Positions 25,388 to 34,713 are shown, counted from the stretch's first letter. The stretch: 46,750 bases of DNA from Nitrosospira sp. Nl5 (GCF_900102495.1 NZ_FMVQ01000017.1:1-46750), one strand, 5' to 3'. A program made the numbers and translations. The notes: a model not told the origin generated them from the letters alone.

Positions 25388-26083
25388 ATGAAAAAGATGA
25401 TAATCAAAACAGTCTTCATCGGCTTTTTGATGCTTGCCTCCAGCGCGATGGCGCTTCTGCTTCAGCCCGGCAAAGATCGGGTTGAGCACGAGAGTATTGG
25501 CCTTGAATCGTTCATTCCTAAGAATTTTTCCGGCTGGAGAGTTGATGAGACGATAATTCCGGTATTACCGCCTCCAGAATTGACGGAAAAGGTTAACCAG
25601 ATTTATGACGAAACGCTGGCGCGTACTTATGTAGGGGACAGTGGCGAACGGGTAATGCTCGCCATTGCTTACGGCGGAGATCAGACCGGACGTTTGAGGG
25701 TTCATCGACCCGAGTCCTGTTATACAGGTCAGGGCTTTCTAGTGAAAAAGGTTGGAGAGGAGGAGATTACAGTTGCGAACGCAAAGCTGCCCGTCAAAAG
25801 ACTCAATGCGCAAGCCGGAGCTCGTCAGGAGCCTATCACCTATTGGATCAGGGTCGGCAATGAAACCGTAACCGGACTTCTTTGGCAACGGCTTGTTCAA
25901 TTAAAGTTTGGGCTGACGGGAGAGATACCGGATGGTTTGATATTCCGGGTATCTTCAATTGGCGGAGATACTGCAAAAGCATATGTGCTGCATGATCGCT
26001 TTATCGCTCATTTACTCGAAGCGCTAACAGCCGAGCAGAGGACAAAACTGATCGGTAATACTAGCGATCAGCTTCGTAGCTAA
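25388..26083 (+). CDS. epsI: Exosortase-associated protein EpsI
   Basis: 231 residues with an N-terminal signal anchor (residues 5-25) and a periplasmic domain carrying the family pattern HRPESCYTGQGF near residue 107 and TYWIRVGNETVTGLLWQR near 155. EpsI is found next to, or fused to, exosortases. Its biochemical role is not established, though the conserved His and Cys are suggestive. It follows xrtB by 76 bases, consistent with cotranscription. Confidence 0.9.
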   Translation: MKKMIIKTVFIGFLMLASSAMALLLQPGKDRVEHESIGLESFIPKNFSGWRVDETIIPVLPPPELTEKVNQIYDETLARTYVGDSGERVMLAIAYGGDQTGRLRVHRPESCYTGQGFLVKKVGEEEITVANAKLPVKRLNAQAGARQEPITYWIRVGNETVTGLLWQRLVQLKFGLTGEIPDGLIFRVSSIGGDTAKAYVLHDRFIAHLLEALTAEQRTKLIGNTSDQLRS

Positions 26084-26095
26084 TGAAGCATTGTC

Positions 26096-27631
26096 TTGGG
26101 CGGTAGTTATTCGGGGGCCGCGATTCGGCGTAGCATCATTCAGTACACCGGCGGACGGTTACTAAATGCTCTGGCTGCGTTTCTTATCTTTGTGTGGATT
26201 GCGCGGCAACTTCCGGAGCAGCAATACGCTAACTATATCGCCGCATTTGCTCTTCTGGAGATTGGGCTGATTTTGTCTGGCTTCGGAATGGAGTGGGTCA
26301 CCGCTGTATTCGTTCCTCAAGCGAAGCTGAAGGCCGCTGGGAATGTGCTTAATAAATTTGTCTGGCAGTGTGTGGCTGTGCAGGCAACTACGCTGCTGAT
26401 TGGCGCGTGCGTGCTATTCATCCTGGCGCCATGGCTGAATGATTGGTTCAGGGTGGGGAATGCAACAGGCGCGTTCAGAGTCTATGCAGTAGTGATGTTT
26501 GTAGAGGGGGTTGGTCGAGTTTTTCGGGACCAGCTTTTGTCGTGCCTGTTGTTGCAGGCTGCGGCGCAGATGAGTCAAATGGTTCGCAATATTACCATGC
26601 TCATTTTTGCCTTCTGGGTGTTTCAAAATGATGAGTGGAGGACTGCGGAGGGCCTCGGATTCGCGGAATTATGCGCCAGCACTGGAAGTCTATTGATTGC
26701 GGCCGTCTTTCTTTATCGGCACCTTGCGGCGTGCCGGAACGACCCAGCCAGTGAACCCGGCTGGCGCCTACCGCGTTGGGCGGAGATGTTTCGAGCGGGC
26801 CGCAATGCATGGTTGAGTAACTTGGCCAACTTGAGTTGGGGGGGACAGATGGTGATACTACTAGTCACCCGCCTTATCGGGTCAGAGGCCACGGCACCAC
26901 TCGGATTCTCACGCAATCTCGCTGAGCAGGTACGCAAGTTCATGCCGATGGATTTTCTTTTGGGAATCATACGCACACTGCTGATAGCCCGCTTTTCCCA
27001 AGACGGCAACCTTCGAAAACTGGAAGCGCGGGCCGGATTGGTATTTAAGGCAAACATTCTGTTTCTATTGCCTTTATTGGTCCTGGTTATTGTACGTGGC
27101 GAGGAGATTTGTAGCTTGCTGAGCGGCGGCCGTTACGCAGCCGCGCATTGGTTCCTCGTGGGATGGCTAAGTGTGCTTGTTGTCTGGGCACACCACCGGC
27201 TGACTGATGTGCTGGCACACGCACTCGGCCGCTCCGGCCTTACCAGCCGCGCCAGCATCCTTCTCACAGTCACGCCGTTGTTACTTTTTGTCGTCGCGGA
27301 AGCGCAGCACTGGGTACTTCTATTTCTAGTGCTGGTGACTGCCGAAATTGCTTACTCGTATATGGTGCTTGTCTGGCTGAAGACTCCGCAATGGCGGTAT
27401 CACTTACATTGGGTGAGCCTAGCCAAATTCAGTCTCGCGGCCCTTCTTACATCCGGAATTGTTGCCGCTATACCGGAGCGTGGCGGGATTGTAGCCACGC
27501 TATTTGCAGCAGGGGTCTCTTTTGTAGTGATGTGGGCCGGAGTATTGCTTCTGCAAGCATGGTCACCTGAAGAGGAAGCAATGTTGCCCGAAAAAATTCG
27601 ACGGTGGCCAATGATAAGGAGAAGGAAATGA
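26096..27631 (+). CDS. Wzx-like polysaccharide flippase
   Basis: 511 residues, with about 12-14 hydrophobic helices spread evenly. The opening (IIQYTGGRLLNALAAFLIFVWIARQL) is typical of O-unit flippases of the MOP superfamily, which turn lipid-linked repeat units across the inner membrane. The only available start ahead of the first helix is TTG at 26096, with a weak ribosome site; the next Met lies after the second helix. The stop overlaps the following lyase start in ATGA, showing translational coupling. Confidence 0.87.
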   Translation: MGGSYSGAAIRRSIIQYTGGRLLNALAAFLIFVWIARQLPEQQYANYIAAFALLEIGLILSGFGMEWVTAVFVPQAKLKAAGNVLNKFVWQCVAVQATTLLIGACVLFILAPWLNDWFRVGNATGAFRVYAVVMFVEGVGRVFRDQLLSCLLLQAAAQMSQMVRNITMLIFAFWVFQNDEWRTAEGLGFAELCASTGSLLIAAVFLYRHLAACRNDPASEPGWRLPRWAEMFRAGRNAWLSNLANLSWGGQMVILLVTRLIGSEATAPLGFSRNLAEQVRKFMPMDFLLGIIRTLLIARFSQDGNLRKLEARAGLVFKANILFLLPLLVLVIVRGEEICSLLSGGRYAAAHWFLVGWLSVLVVWAHHRLTDVLAHALGRSGLTSRASILLTVTPLLLFVVAEAQHWVLLFLVLVTAEIAYSYMVLVWLKTPQWRYHLHWVSLAKFSLAALLTSGIVAAIPERGGIVATLFAAGVSFVVMWAGVLLLQAWSPEEEAMLPEKIRRWPMIRRRK

Positions 27632-28431
27632 ATTATAGATTATTCAGCCTAGCAAGGTTTATCGTGCTGCTATGTATTTCCGCTTCGGCGTTCGCGCAGG
27701 TCGATAATTCGCGTGGAGGCGCGGTTCCTGCCGAGGATTTTTATAAGCGCTACAATCTGCAAAGCGCCGATCCAGCTAATATCGAATTGCTACCGGACCC
27801 CGCCGGTAGCGGCAAAACCGTATTGAGGGCGCGAGTCCGGAATACTGATGAGAAAATATTCGGTGGCTTCCGCACCGAAATTGTTCCTCTGAAGGAGTTT
27901 CTGCGCGAGGGCGTTCGTTGGTATGCCCTCAGTGTATATTTTCCCGAGAACTGGCAATTTCATCCCTCCCCCACAATAATTGGCCAGTTGCATACCAGTC
28001 AGAAGAACAAGCCCTTCTCGCCTCCGGTGGCATTGATTGCGCAAGGCCACGACCTTAATCTCGAACTGCATTTCAATCATCGAAATATCGAAGGTCCAGA
28101 TGCCGTGACAAGGGAGAATACCGTCAGTCAGAAGGTCCGGCTGGACAAAATCAGGACTCAGCAGTGGTATTGTTTTGTTATCCGTGCTGATTGGTCCCAT
28201 ACCCCTGGAAGCGGTTCGCTTAGTCTTTGGATGAATGGCGATAAGGCATATGAGAGCCTCAAGTCTCCCAACGCTTATCAGACCCAGGGCGGCAACTACC
28301 CTAAGGCGGGCCTTTACCTACCCGGTAGCATGATGGTTCCAGAGCGCAGCATTTACCTGGATTTCATCCATCTTGGCGGCCCCAAGTCGAGCTACGCGGA
28401 GATGGCCGCGCTGACCCCGTGTCAGAAATGA
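27628..28431 (+). CDS. Secreted polysaccharide lyase (heparin-lyase-like fold), no sorting tail
   Basis: 267 residues from the ATG at 27628, which has AGGAGAAGGA just upstream and overlaps the flippase stop; a GTG at 27604 is less likely. It has a signal peptide (LARFIVLLCISASAFA), then a jelly-roll lyase domain of the PF14099 type: EDFYKRYN, PDPAGSGKTVLRA, GGFRTEI, RWYALSVYFPENW, IIGQLHTSQ. Lyases of this kind cut acidic polysaccharides by beta-elimination. Lodged between the flippase and polymerase, it probably trims or releases the polymer as it forms. It resembles the gene at 32641 but ends at the fold, without a PEP-CTERM tail. Confidence 0.85.
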   Translation: MNYRLFSLARFIVLLCISASAFAQVDNSRGGAVPAEDFYKRYNLQSADPANIELLPDPAGSGKTVLRARVRNTDEKIFGGFRTEIVPLKEFLREGVRWYALSVYFPENWQFHPSPTIIGQLHTSQKNKPFSPPVALIAQGHDLNLELHFNHRNIEGPDAVTRENTVSQKVRLDKIRTQQWYCFVIRADWSHTPGSGSLSLWMNGDKAYESLKSPNAYQTQGGNYPKAGLYLPGSMMVPERSIYLDFIHLGGPKSSYAEMAALTPCQK

Positions 28432-28450
28432 GCGAGATTAAGACAACACG

Positions 28451-29995
28451 ATGAATGCTGTTGATTCAAGGAGCTGGGGAAAGAACTGGTCACTAGCCGT
28501 AGTAGTGATATTTTTTGTGTTTTCCCTTTTAGGTGGACTGTTGATTGGTGCGGGGCAATTTGTGCTCCTCGCTGGGTTCGGTATCGTCGTGCTTTCCACG
28601 TTACTCTCTCTGTTGTTTCTAGGGCAACGTGTTGAGGATCGGCGCGGTTTTTTACTAGTTGGAGTTTGGTGGGGCATGCTGCTTGTTCATGGCTTGCAGC
28701 AGAGCAGCGGCCTACCCATCGGATATATTCTCGAACTCGTGCTCTTTGGACTCGTACTAGCAAGCGTTCAATGCGTATGGAATCTCGCGCGCCAGGATTG
28801 GGTGCTGCGACTGCTGCTAGCTCTGTTGCTGCTTCATTTTGGGATGGCGCTGCTGAGTAGCATGCTGGGCCGTTCCCAGACGTTTGCTGCGCTCTGGCAG
28901 TTGCAGTACAACTTGAAGTGGCCTCTCATGCTTGGTCTGGGTACTCTACTGATATGGAATGGACGGGTGGACGACCTTATGCGCAAAATTATTGCGTGGT
29001 CGTGGATTTTCATAGTTCCCATTCTAGCCGTGGAAATTGCGGCGCCGGAAATCCATCCATACGTTTTTGGAGAGAATCCCGACAAATCAGTAAATCCTGT
29101 AATTGGAATAGGTGCGCGATATCGCGGCCCCTTTAACCATTCCGGCTACCTCGCAATTATCAGCGCATTACTGGCGGCAGGTGCGATGGCCACGTTCCTG
29201 GTCGAGCGTGGATGGAGGTGGGGTTTACTCATTTTGCTTTATGCCGCGATTGTATTGCTTTCAGGGCAGCGCCAGGAGTTGTTGGCAATGGTATTTGCCC
29301 TGTTTCTGCTGGCCGCGATTTCCTGGAAGCAATACCTGCATCTAATGGTAATTTTTGCTACCCTGTTGGGTGGCCTTCTGATTGCAGGCTTCATCTACTT
29401 TGACTATATTCCCATGCGGGACACGCTCGCGCAGTGGGGTATGGTAGACGATTTATCTCGTCCTTCCGAACGGGCAATTCTTTCAACGAACGGAATCGCT
29501 GTCGCTCACCAGTTTTTTCCTCTCGGCTCAGGGCTTGGCACCTACGGTGGCGTCGGCGCGCAGAAATTTGATCTGAAGCTTTTTTGGGAATTAGGCTTTG
29601 GGCGTTATTGGTGGTTTTTGCAAGGCAAGTTCCTGGTTGATACCTATTGGCCAAATGTTATCGCGGAATCCGGATTCGTGGGCGCATTCTTGCTGCTGGT
29701 ATTCTTCATGGTATTGTGGATAACATTGCTGCGGCGTGCGTGGTGTTCCGTTGGCACGCCGGTTTACCGCGTTTCTCTTCTTGCGCTGGCAGCGGTGACG
29801 CTGCTCTTGGCCAACACGCCCTCGTCCCCGGTGCTGACTGACCCGCGGGGCGCCTTTATTTTTTGGTTGATTATCGGTTCGGCTTGGCGTGCTACGATGC
29901 CCATGTATTCCACGAATCGTTTGGCTCGCAGCCATGGCGTATCTGCAGGAAGTGCCAATAGGTCTTTCGGGGCGGCTGTAGGTCGCGCTAATTAG
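28451..29995 (+). CDS. Wzy/O-antigen ligase-like membrane polymerase
   Basis: 514 residues, about 12 membrane helices with a large periplasmic loop near residues 315-400 (SRPSERAILSTNGIAVAHQFFPLGSGLGTYG). The PLGSGLGTYG loop and the GQRQE motif near 272 are typical of the O-antigen ligase/polymerase family. In a Wzx/Wzy-type system this protein joins repeat units on the periplasmic side. It follows the lyase by about 20 bases. Confidence 0.85.
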   Translation: MNAVDSRSWGKNWSLAVVVIFFVFSLLGGLLIGAGQFVLLAGFGIVVLSTLLSLLFLGQRVEDRRGFLLVGVWWGMLLVHGLQQSSGLPIGYILELVLFGLVLASVQCVWNLARQDWVLRLLLALLLLHFGMALLSSMLGRSQTFAALWQLQYNLKWPLMLGLGTLLIWNGRVDDLMRKIIAWSWIFIVPILAVEIAAPEIHPYVFGENPDKSVNPVIGIGARYRGPFNHSGYLAIISALLAAGAMATFLVERGWRWGLLILLYAAIVLLSGQRQELLAMVFALFLLAAISWKQYLHLMVIFATLLGGLLIAGFIYFDYIPMRDTLAQWGMVDDLSRPSERAILSTNGIAVAHQFFPLGSGLGTYGGVGAQKFDLKLFWELGFGRYWWFLQGKFLVDTYWPNVIAESGFVGAFLLLVFFMVLWITLLRRAWCSVGTPVYRVSLLALAAVTLLLANTPSSPVLTDPRGAFIFWLIIGSAWRATMPMYSTNRLARSHGVSAGSANRSFGAAVGRAN

Positions 29996-30260
29996 GCTAA
30001 AGGGATTATATTGTGCTTTATGACAAACCTACGCTTTGCTTCGGATTTCGGGCCTCTATGCTTGCTGCGGAGCGTCTCCTCCCCAGTTGTAGAGGCATGG
30101 GAATCGCCGTCAACGAAAATACCTTGACCTGCTTCCCCTGCTCAGCGCACATGGGCCAGTTTTCCAACACGTATTCGACTTGCCTGCAGCAATTGGCTTT
30201 CCAGAGAGTCCCGTTGGGTTTCCTGTCGAAGACATTTTGTGCATCTTGCGTTGAGGCGCG

Positions 30261-31349
30261 ATGAGAAATAGGTCATCGAAGAAGGTTGTCATGATCGGCA
30301 TCTCCCTCAATGGGGCCGGAGGAATGACATCGGTCGTCAGAACGTACCAAAACTGCGGATTCTTTGACGAATGGGACGTCAGCTACCTTAGCTCTTATGA
30401 GCGGCCAGGGCTGGGCTCGCAGCTCCGAGTGATGATCCGCGCGCTTGTGATTTTTATACATATGCTGATTAGAAGAGAGGTAGCGCTAGTGCATGTGCAC
30501 AGTGCATCACGTGGAAGTTTTTGGCGCAAGTCGATTTTTTGTGCTGTCGCTAGGGCCTTTCGCATCCCTTACATTTTTCATGTCCATAGCGGCGAATTTC
30601 CGACGTTTGTTCGCAGCGAATGCGGTCCTTTGGCGCGCTGCTGGGTACGACATACGCTGCGGAATGCGCGCAGCGTAATTACCTTGACTTCGAGTTGGCG
30701 TGCTGAGTTCGCGGAGCTTGTACCCGGTGCAACGATAGCAGTGCTCGGCAATCCGGTGTTTATGCCAGAACGTATTTCTGCGTTACGAGAGAATGTAGGC
30801 CATGTCCTTTTTCTTGGTCGATTGCACGAAAAGAAAGGCGTATTCGATCTGGTTCGTGCTATCCCAAGCGTGCTCGAGCAAATACCTGAAGCAAAATTTA
30901 CGCTGGCCGGAGACGGTGACTTGCATGGAGTGGCGGGGCAAGCAGAGATGCTCGGTGTGAGCCATGTTCTGAATCTTGTCGGATGGGTTGATGGAGCCGC
31001 CAAGGAGGCACTGCTGGCCTCGGCGGACCTGCTTGTGCTTCCGTCACACTATGAAGGGTTTTCGGTATCCATAGTTGAAGCAATGGCTGCAGGTGTTCCG
31101 GTAGTATCCACTGCGGTCGGGGGTGTCCCTGATGTTCTTGAGGATGGCGCTTGTGGCGTTTTAGTGGCTCCACGGGATGTAAAAGCATTGGCAGACGCCC
31201 TCATTAACACTTTGCTTGACACCGAGGCTAACGAGCGTATGCGCGAGCGGGCATTTGTGCGTGCGAAAGAGCGTTTCTCCATCCCAAAAATTCTAGGAGC
31301 GCTGGGTAATATCTATCACGCAGCAAAGCTGGATAAGGATAAGGCCTGA
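30261..31349 (+). CDS. Glycosyltransferase family 4 protein
   Basis: 362 residues with the GT-B fold of GT4: an N-terminal region with GISLNGAGGMTSVVRTY (sugar-acceptor side) and a C-terminal nucleotide-sugar domain with FLGRLHEKKGVFDLVRAI, GDGDLHG, and the E-x7-E block PSHYEGFSVSIVEAMAAG. It retains the anomeric configuration and adds a sugar to the lipid-linked repeat unit in the cytoplasm. The sugar cannot be read from the sequence. About 265 bases without a clear gene separate it from the polymerase. Confidence 0.92.
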   Translation: MRNRSSKKVVMIGISLNGAGGMTSVVRTYQNCGFFDEWDVSYLSSYERPGLGSQLRVMIRALVIFIHMLIRREVALVHVHSASRGSFWRKSIFCAVARAFRIPYIFHVHSGEFPTFVRSECGPLARCWVRHTLRNARSVITLTSSWRAEFAELVPGATIAVLGNPVFMPERISALRENVGHVLFLGRLHEKKGVFDLVRAIPSVLEQIPEAKFTLAGDGDLHGVAGQAEMLGVSHVLNLVGWVDGAAKEALLASADLLVLPSHYEGFSVSIVEAMAAGVPVVSTAVGGVPDVLEDGACGVLVAPRDVKALADALINTLLDTEANERMRERAFVRAKERFSIPKILGALGNIYHAAKLDKDKA

Positions 31350-31819
31350 TGGCCTGATTTATACATTCATTGCGCTCGTGCAGTGTTAACCTGACATATC
31401 AATCAGATTGATGGTGTTGGAGATTGATTTCAAGGGGCGTCGATCTGTTGTATCTGTTGCGCCCACAGTACTTGGCGTCGGGGAGCGAAGTCTGGCGGCA
31501 AGGTTAGTTTCGGTAGCATTTTCCCGCACTGCGGGCCGAGCGAGCAGGCGTGGTAATTGGCTGCGGGTAATCCTGAGAGAGATCGTGGGGCTTGCTAACG
31601 CGGTTGTGCTTGTCCGAACCGGCCCAGAGCGATTAGCGCCACCGCTCACAAGCTTGCTCCCTTTTGATAGCAAGTTAGACCGGGTCAGATCCGATGTGCA
31701 CCATTGCCGAGATTCGCGCAATGTTACGGAGGCGAAGGCACGAGTCGTTTGTTGACCCGTAGATCGGCAAAAGCAGCCGGGCGGGATGATTGAATTGCTT
31801 GCAGAGGAGTGGGTTGATT
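31350..31819. other. Intergenic region between GT4 and wecG-type gene
   Basis: About 470 bases. Overlapping open frames on both strands (for example 31408-31755 forward and 31386-31721 reverse) are Arg/Val- and Ser-rich with no known domain, so I treat them as chance. A purine-rich GAGGAG at about 31804 serves the next gene. Confidence 0.5.
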
Positions 31820-32563
31820 ATGAAACAACGTATCAATATACTGGGTTGTCAGATCGACAATCTTTCGATGGAAGAGACGCTGCAGACGATTGAAGGGTTT
31901 ATCAAATCCGGCCAGCCTCACCAACATGTCGTAGTCAACGTGGATAAGCTGGTCAAGGCTAGCCGAGATCCGGAATTGAGCCGTATCATTAATGAATGCG
32001 CGCTGATCAACGTGGATGGAATGCCAGTGGTTTGGGCATCCCGTGTACTGGGCAAGCCTCTGAAAGAACGTGTTGCCGGGGTAGATCTGTTCGAGGCGCT
32101 GATGCAGCGTTCGGCAGAAAAAAAATGGCGCGTTTACCTGCTCGGTGCGCGGGAAGAGGTGGTTTCCGACGTGAAGCAAGTTTACGAGAAGAAATACCTC
32201 GGCTTAACCGTAGCCGGTTATAGAAACGGCTACTGGAAACCGGAGGAGGAAGCGGAAGTGGTTGAGCGGATCAAAGCTACCGGCGCTGACGTATTATTTG
32301 TTGCTATCAGTTCCCCAAAGAAGGAGCATTTTCTCGGGCGCTACCAGGCCGAGATGAAAATTCCTTTCGCCATGGGCGTGGGTGGCACCTTCGACGTGGC
32401 GGTGGGAAAAGTCAAGCGTGCGCCGGTCTGGATGCAAAACGCCGGGCTTGAGTGGTTCTACCGCTTTTTGCAGGAGCCGCGCCGCATGTTCAAACGCTAC
32501 TTCATTGATGACATGGCATTTCTCTGGCTACTGCTGAAAGAAGTCGTACGCCGTGACGCCTAA
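31820..32563 (+). CDS. WecG/TagA/CpsF-family glycosyltransferase (GT26)
   Basis: 247 residues from the ATG at 31820, with GAGGAG 10 bases ahead. Family blocks are clear: NVDKLVKASRDPEL, INVDGMPVVWASRVLG with the catalytic Asp, GVDLFEALM, VYLLGAREEV, and FVAISSPKKEHFLGRY near 165-180. GT26 enzymes add N-acetylmannosamine or its uronic acid to a lipid-linked acceptor. The presence of wecB two genes downstream, which makes UDP-ManNAc, supports this. No wecC is in the window, so ManNAc rather than ManNAcA is the simpler inference. Confidence 0.92.
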   Translation: MKQRINILGCQIDNLSMEETLQTIEGFIKSGQPHQHVVVNVDKLVKASRDPELSRIINECALINVDGMPVVWASRVLGKPLKERVAGVDLFEALMQRSAEKKWRVYLLGAREEVVSDVKQVYEKKYLGLTVAGYRNGYWKPEEEAEVVERIKATGADVLFVAISSPKKEHFLGRYQAEMKIPFAMGVGGTFDVAVGKVKRAPVWMQNAGLEWFYRFLQEPRRMFKRYFIDDMAFLWLLLKEVVRRDA

Positions 32564-32640
32564 TTCCGCTTTTTTGTCTTGGGCGTACTCCATGGCTACT
32601 TTGAGTATCGATTAATAATTTTTCTTAGGCGAGGTGAGCC

Positions 32641-33564
32641 ATGATGGGATTGAGAATTAGTTTTACCTGTTTCGTTTTTGCGCTTTCTGGTGGTTTTGCC
32701 TGGGCGGATGTTGTCTTCGATGGACGATTTAACACAGGCGATTTTTCCCGCTATCAGCTCGAAACGAACGGCGTTGGCTATAGCTCTAACGTACCCCCAA
32801 ATGGTGTTCCAGGTCATTTAGAGCGAGTTCTCGATCCGGCGGGATCTGGTGAGTTGGTGGCGATGGCAACACGCGCCACTGGCGATGCTCCGACCCAGGG
32901 AGGTTATCGTTCGGAGATGAGCGCTCCTAAGGATCCTATTGGATCGGAGCGCTGGTATTCTTGGGGCTATTACCTTCCCGATACATGGAAAGACGTCAAG
33001 AATGTTGCCGTTATTGCGCAGGTCCACGACAAGCCCGATGTGGGTGAAAGCGGCGCGCGGCATGCGCCTCTTGCTCTCTGGATTGAGGGTGATAAATTAA
33101 AGTTAATAAATTCGTTCGATTACGATAGGGTTACCGCGCCACCCGGCACGTTAGCAATAAAGGGAGTCGATTATGAGCAGCGTGACTTGGCTTCATGGGA
33201 ACTTGAAACAGGGAAATGGACTTACCTGGACCTTCACGTAAAATGGGCGGGGGATAATAGTGGGTTTCTTGAATTCTGGAAGGACGGGGTATTGCTTTTC
33301 CAGGAGAGAAATCACATTAACACTTTCAATGACGAGTGGGGGGTGTGGTTCAAGAACGGCGTGTATGATTGGTCATCCAACTCGGAACCCATTTCAACTT
33401 ATTCCACCGGCGTCAAGATTGGAGATGGGAATGAAACCTATCAATCCATGGCCATGTCCGTCGCCCCTGAGCCAAGCGCGTATCTGATGATGCTGTTGGG
33501 GCTGGTTTGTATCGGTTTTATAGCTCACCGGAAGCCATTATTTGCACTAAATCAGGTGGGCTAA
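32641..33564 (+). CDS. PEP-CTERM protein with polysaccharide lyase domain
   Basis: 307 residues. The signal peptide (FVFALSGGFAWA) is followed by a lyase domain paralogous to that at 27628: DPAGSGELV, GGYRSEMS, RWYSWGYYLPDTW, VAVIAQVHD and a strand LALWIEGDKLKL. The C-terminus (about residues 275-300) carries a PEP-CTERM signal: PEPSAYL, a hydrophobic helix LMMLLGLVCIGFIA, then HRK. About ten residues (PLFALNQVG) trail the basic cluster, longer than usual. XrtB should process it and place the lyase at the surface or in the matrix. It sits between wecG-type and wecB genes. Confidence 0.9.
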   Translation: MMGLRISFTCFVFALSGGFAWADVVFDGRFNTGDFSRYQLETNGVGYSSNVPPNGVPGHLERVLDPAGSGELVAMATRATGDAPTQGGYRSEMSAPKDPIGSERWYSWGYYLPDTWKDVKNVAVIAQVHDKPDVGESGARHAPLALWIEGDKLKLINSFDYDRVTAPPGTLAIKGVDYEQRDLASWELETGKWTYLDLHVKWAGDNSGFLEFWKDGVLLFQERNHINTFNDEWGVWFKNGVYDWSSNSEPISTYSTGVKIGDGNETYQSMAMSVAPEPSAYLMMLLGLVCIGFIAHRKPLFALNQVG

Positions 33565-33568
33565 ATAG

Positions 33569-34666
33569 ATGAAAGGTATGTATCTGGTCGCCGGGGCTCG
33601 CCCAAACTTTATGAAAATCGCTCCCATCGTACGTGCCTTGCAAGCGCATGGCGGCTTGACGTTCAAGCTTATCCATACGGGTCAGCATTATGACCGGGAT
33701 ATGAACGATGTGTTTTTCGACGAGTTGGGTATTCCCGAGCCGGATGTTTTCATGGCGGCCGGGGGTGGCAGCCACTCGCAGCAGACAGGCAAGATCATGG
33801 TGGCGTTTGAAGAACTCTGCCAGACTGAGCGTCCTGATGCTGTGCTGGTGGTTGGCGATGTGAATTCGACGTTGGCGTGCTCGATCGTTGCCAAGAAGCT
33901 GAACATTCCGGTGGCTCATGTTGAAGCCGGTTTGCGTAGTGGCGACATGACTATGCCGGAAGAGATTAACCGCATGGTTACTGATAGCATTTCGGATTGG
34001 TTTTTTGTGACTGAGCCAAGCGGCATTGTGCACTTAAAGCAAGAAGGGAAGCCGGATTCGGTGATTCATTATGTTGGGCACGTAATGGTCGATAACTTGC
34101 TGTACCAAGCAGAAAAGTTAGCTAGGACCGATATTTCGGGTTTTGAAACAAACGCCTTCAAGGCGTTTAATGGAGGAAAGTATGGGGTGGTTACATTACA
34201 CCGACCCAGCAACGTGGATAGCGCGGAGATGATGGAACGCATCGGGGGAGCGCTAAAGGAAATTGCAACCGAGCTGCCTTTGATCTTCCCGGTGCATCCA
34301 CGCACGCGAGGCAATCTAGAGAAGTTCGGCATCGAATTGGGGCCGAACATTACGCTGGTTGGGCCCCAGCCTTATATGGCTTTCCTTAATCTGTGGAAGG
34401 ACGCTGCGGTGGTGCTAACTGACAGCGGTGGCCTTCAGGAAGAAACCACCGCCTTGGGCGTACCATGCATCACCATTCGGGACAATACCGAGCGCCCAAT
34501 CACAGTGGAGGAAGGGACCAATGTGCTGGCCGGTACCGACCCGCTACGCATTGTTGCCGAGGTGCGCAGGGTGCTGCGCGGCGAAGGCAAACAGGGCCGC
34601 CGGCCCCATCTGTGGGACGGCAAAGCTGCCGAGCGGATTGTTGACGTGCTGGTGAAGGAGATGTGA
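33569..34666 (+). CDS. wecB: UDP-N-acetylglucosamine 2-epimerase (non-hydrolysing)
   Basis: 365 residues, full family length. It converts UDP-GlcNAc to UDP-ManNAc. The motifs HTGQHYDRDMND, DVNSTLA, HVEAGLRSGDMTMPEEINR, HPRTRGN and LTDSGGLQEE are all present, with family acidic and His residues in the active site. It begins 5 bases after the lyase stop, so it is read as one unit with it. It supplies the donor for the GT26 transferase upstream. Confidence 0.95.
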   Translation: MKGMYLVAGARPNFMKIAPIVRALQAHGGLTFKLIHTGQHYDRDMNDVFFDELGIPEPDVFMAAGGGSHSQQTGKIMVAFEELCQTERPDAVLVVGDVNSTLACSIVAKKLNIPVAHVEAGLRSGDMTMPEEINRMVTDSISDWFFVTEPSGIVHLKQEGKPDSVIHYVGHVMVDNLLYQAEKLARTDISGFETNAFKAFNGGKYGVVTLHRPSNVDSAEMMERIGGALKEIATELPLIFPVHPRTRGNLEKFGIELGPNITLVGPQPYMAFLNLWKDAAVVLTDSGGLQEETTALGVPCITIRDNTERPITVEEGTNVLAGTDPLRIVAEVRRVLRGEGKQGRRPHLWDGKAAERIVDVLVKEM

Positions 34667-34713
34667 CGAACCATTGCATGCGATGATACGGATGTTTCCG
34701 CCAAGGAGTAAGT

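Noticed and set aside
30013-30264. 83-codon forward frame between the polymerase and GT4 genes
   Set aside because: Starts at GTG without a clear ribosome site, Cys-rich with no family; its end runs into the GT4 start. Not enough support.
31386-31755. Overlapping forward and reverse frames in the gap before the GT26 gene
   Set aside because: Neither has a recognisable domain or ribosome site, and both occupy the same bases.
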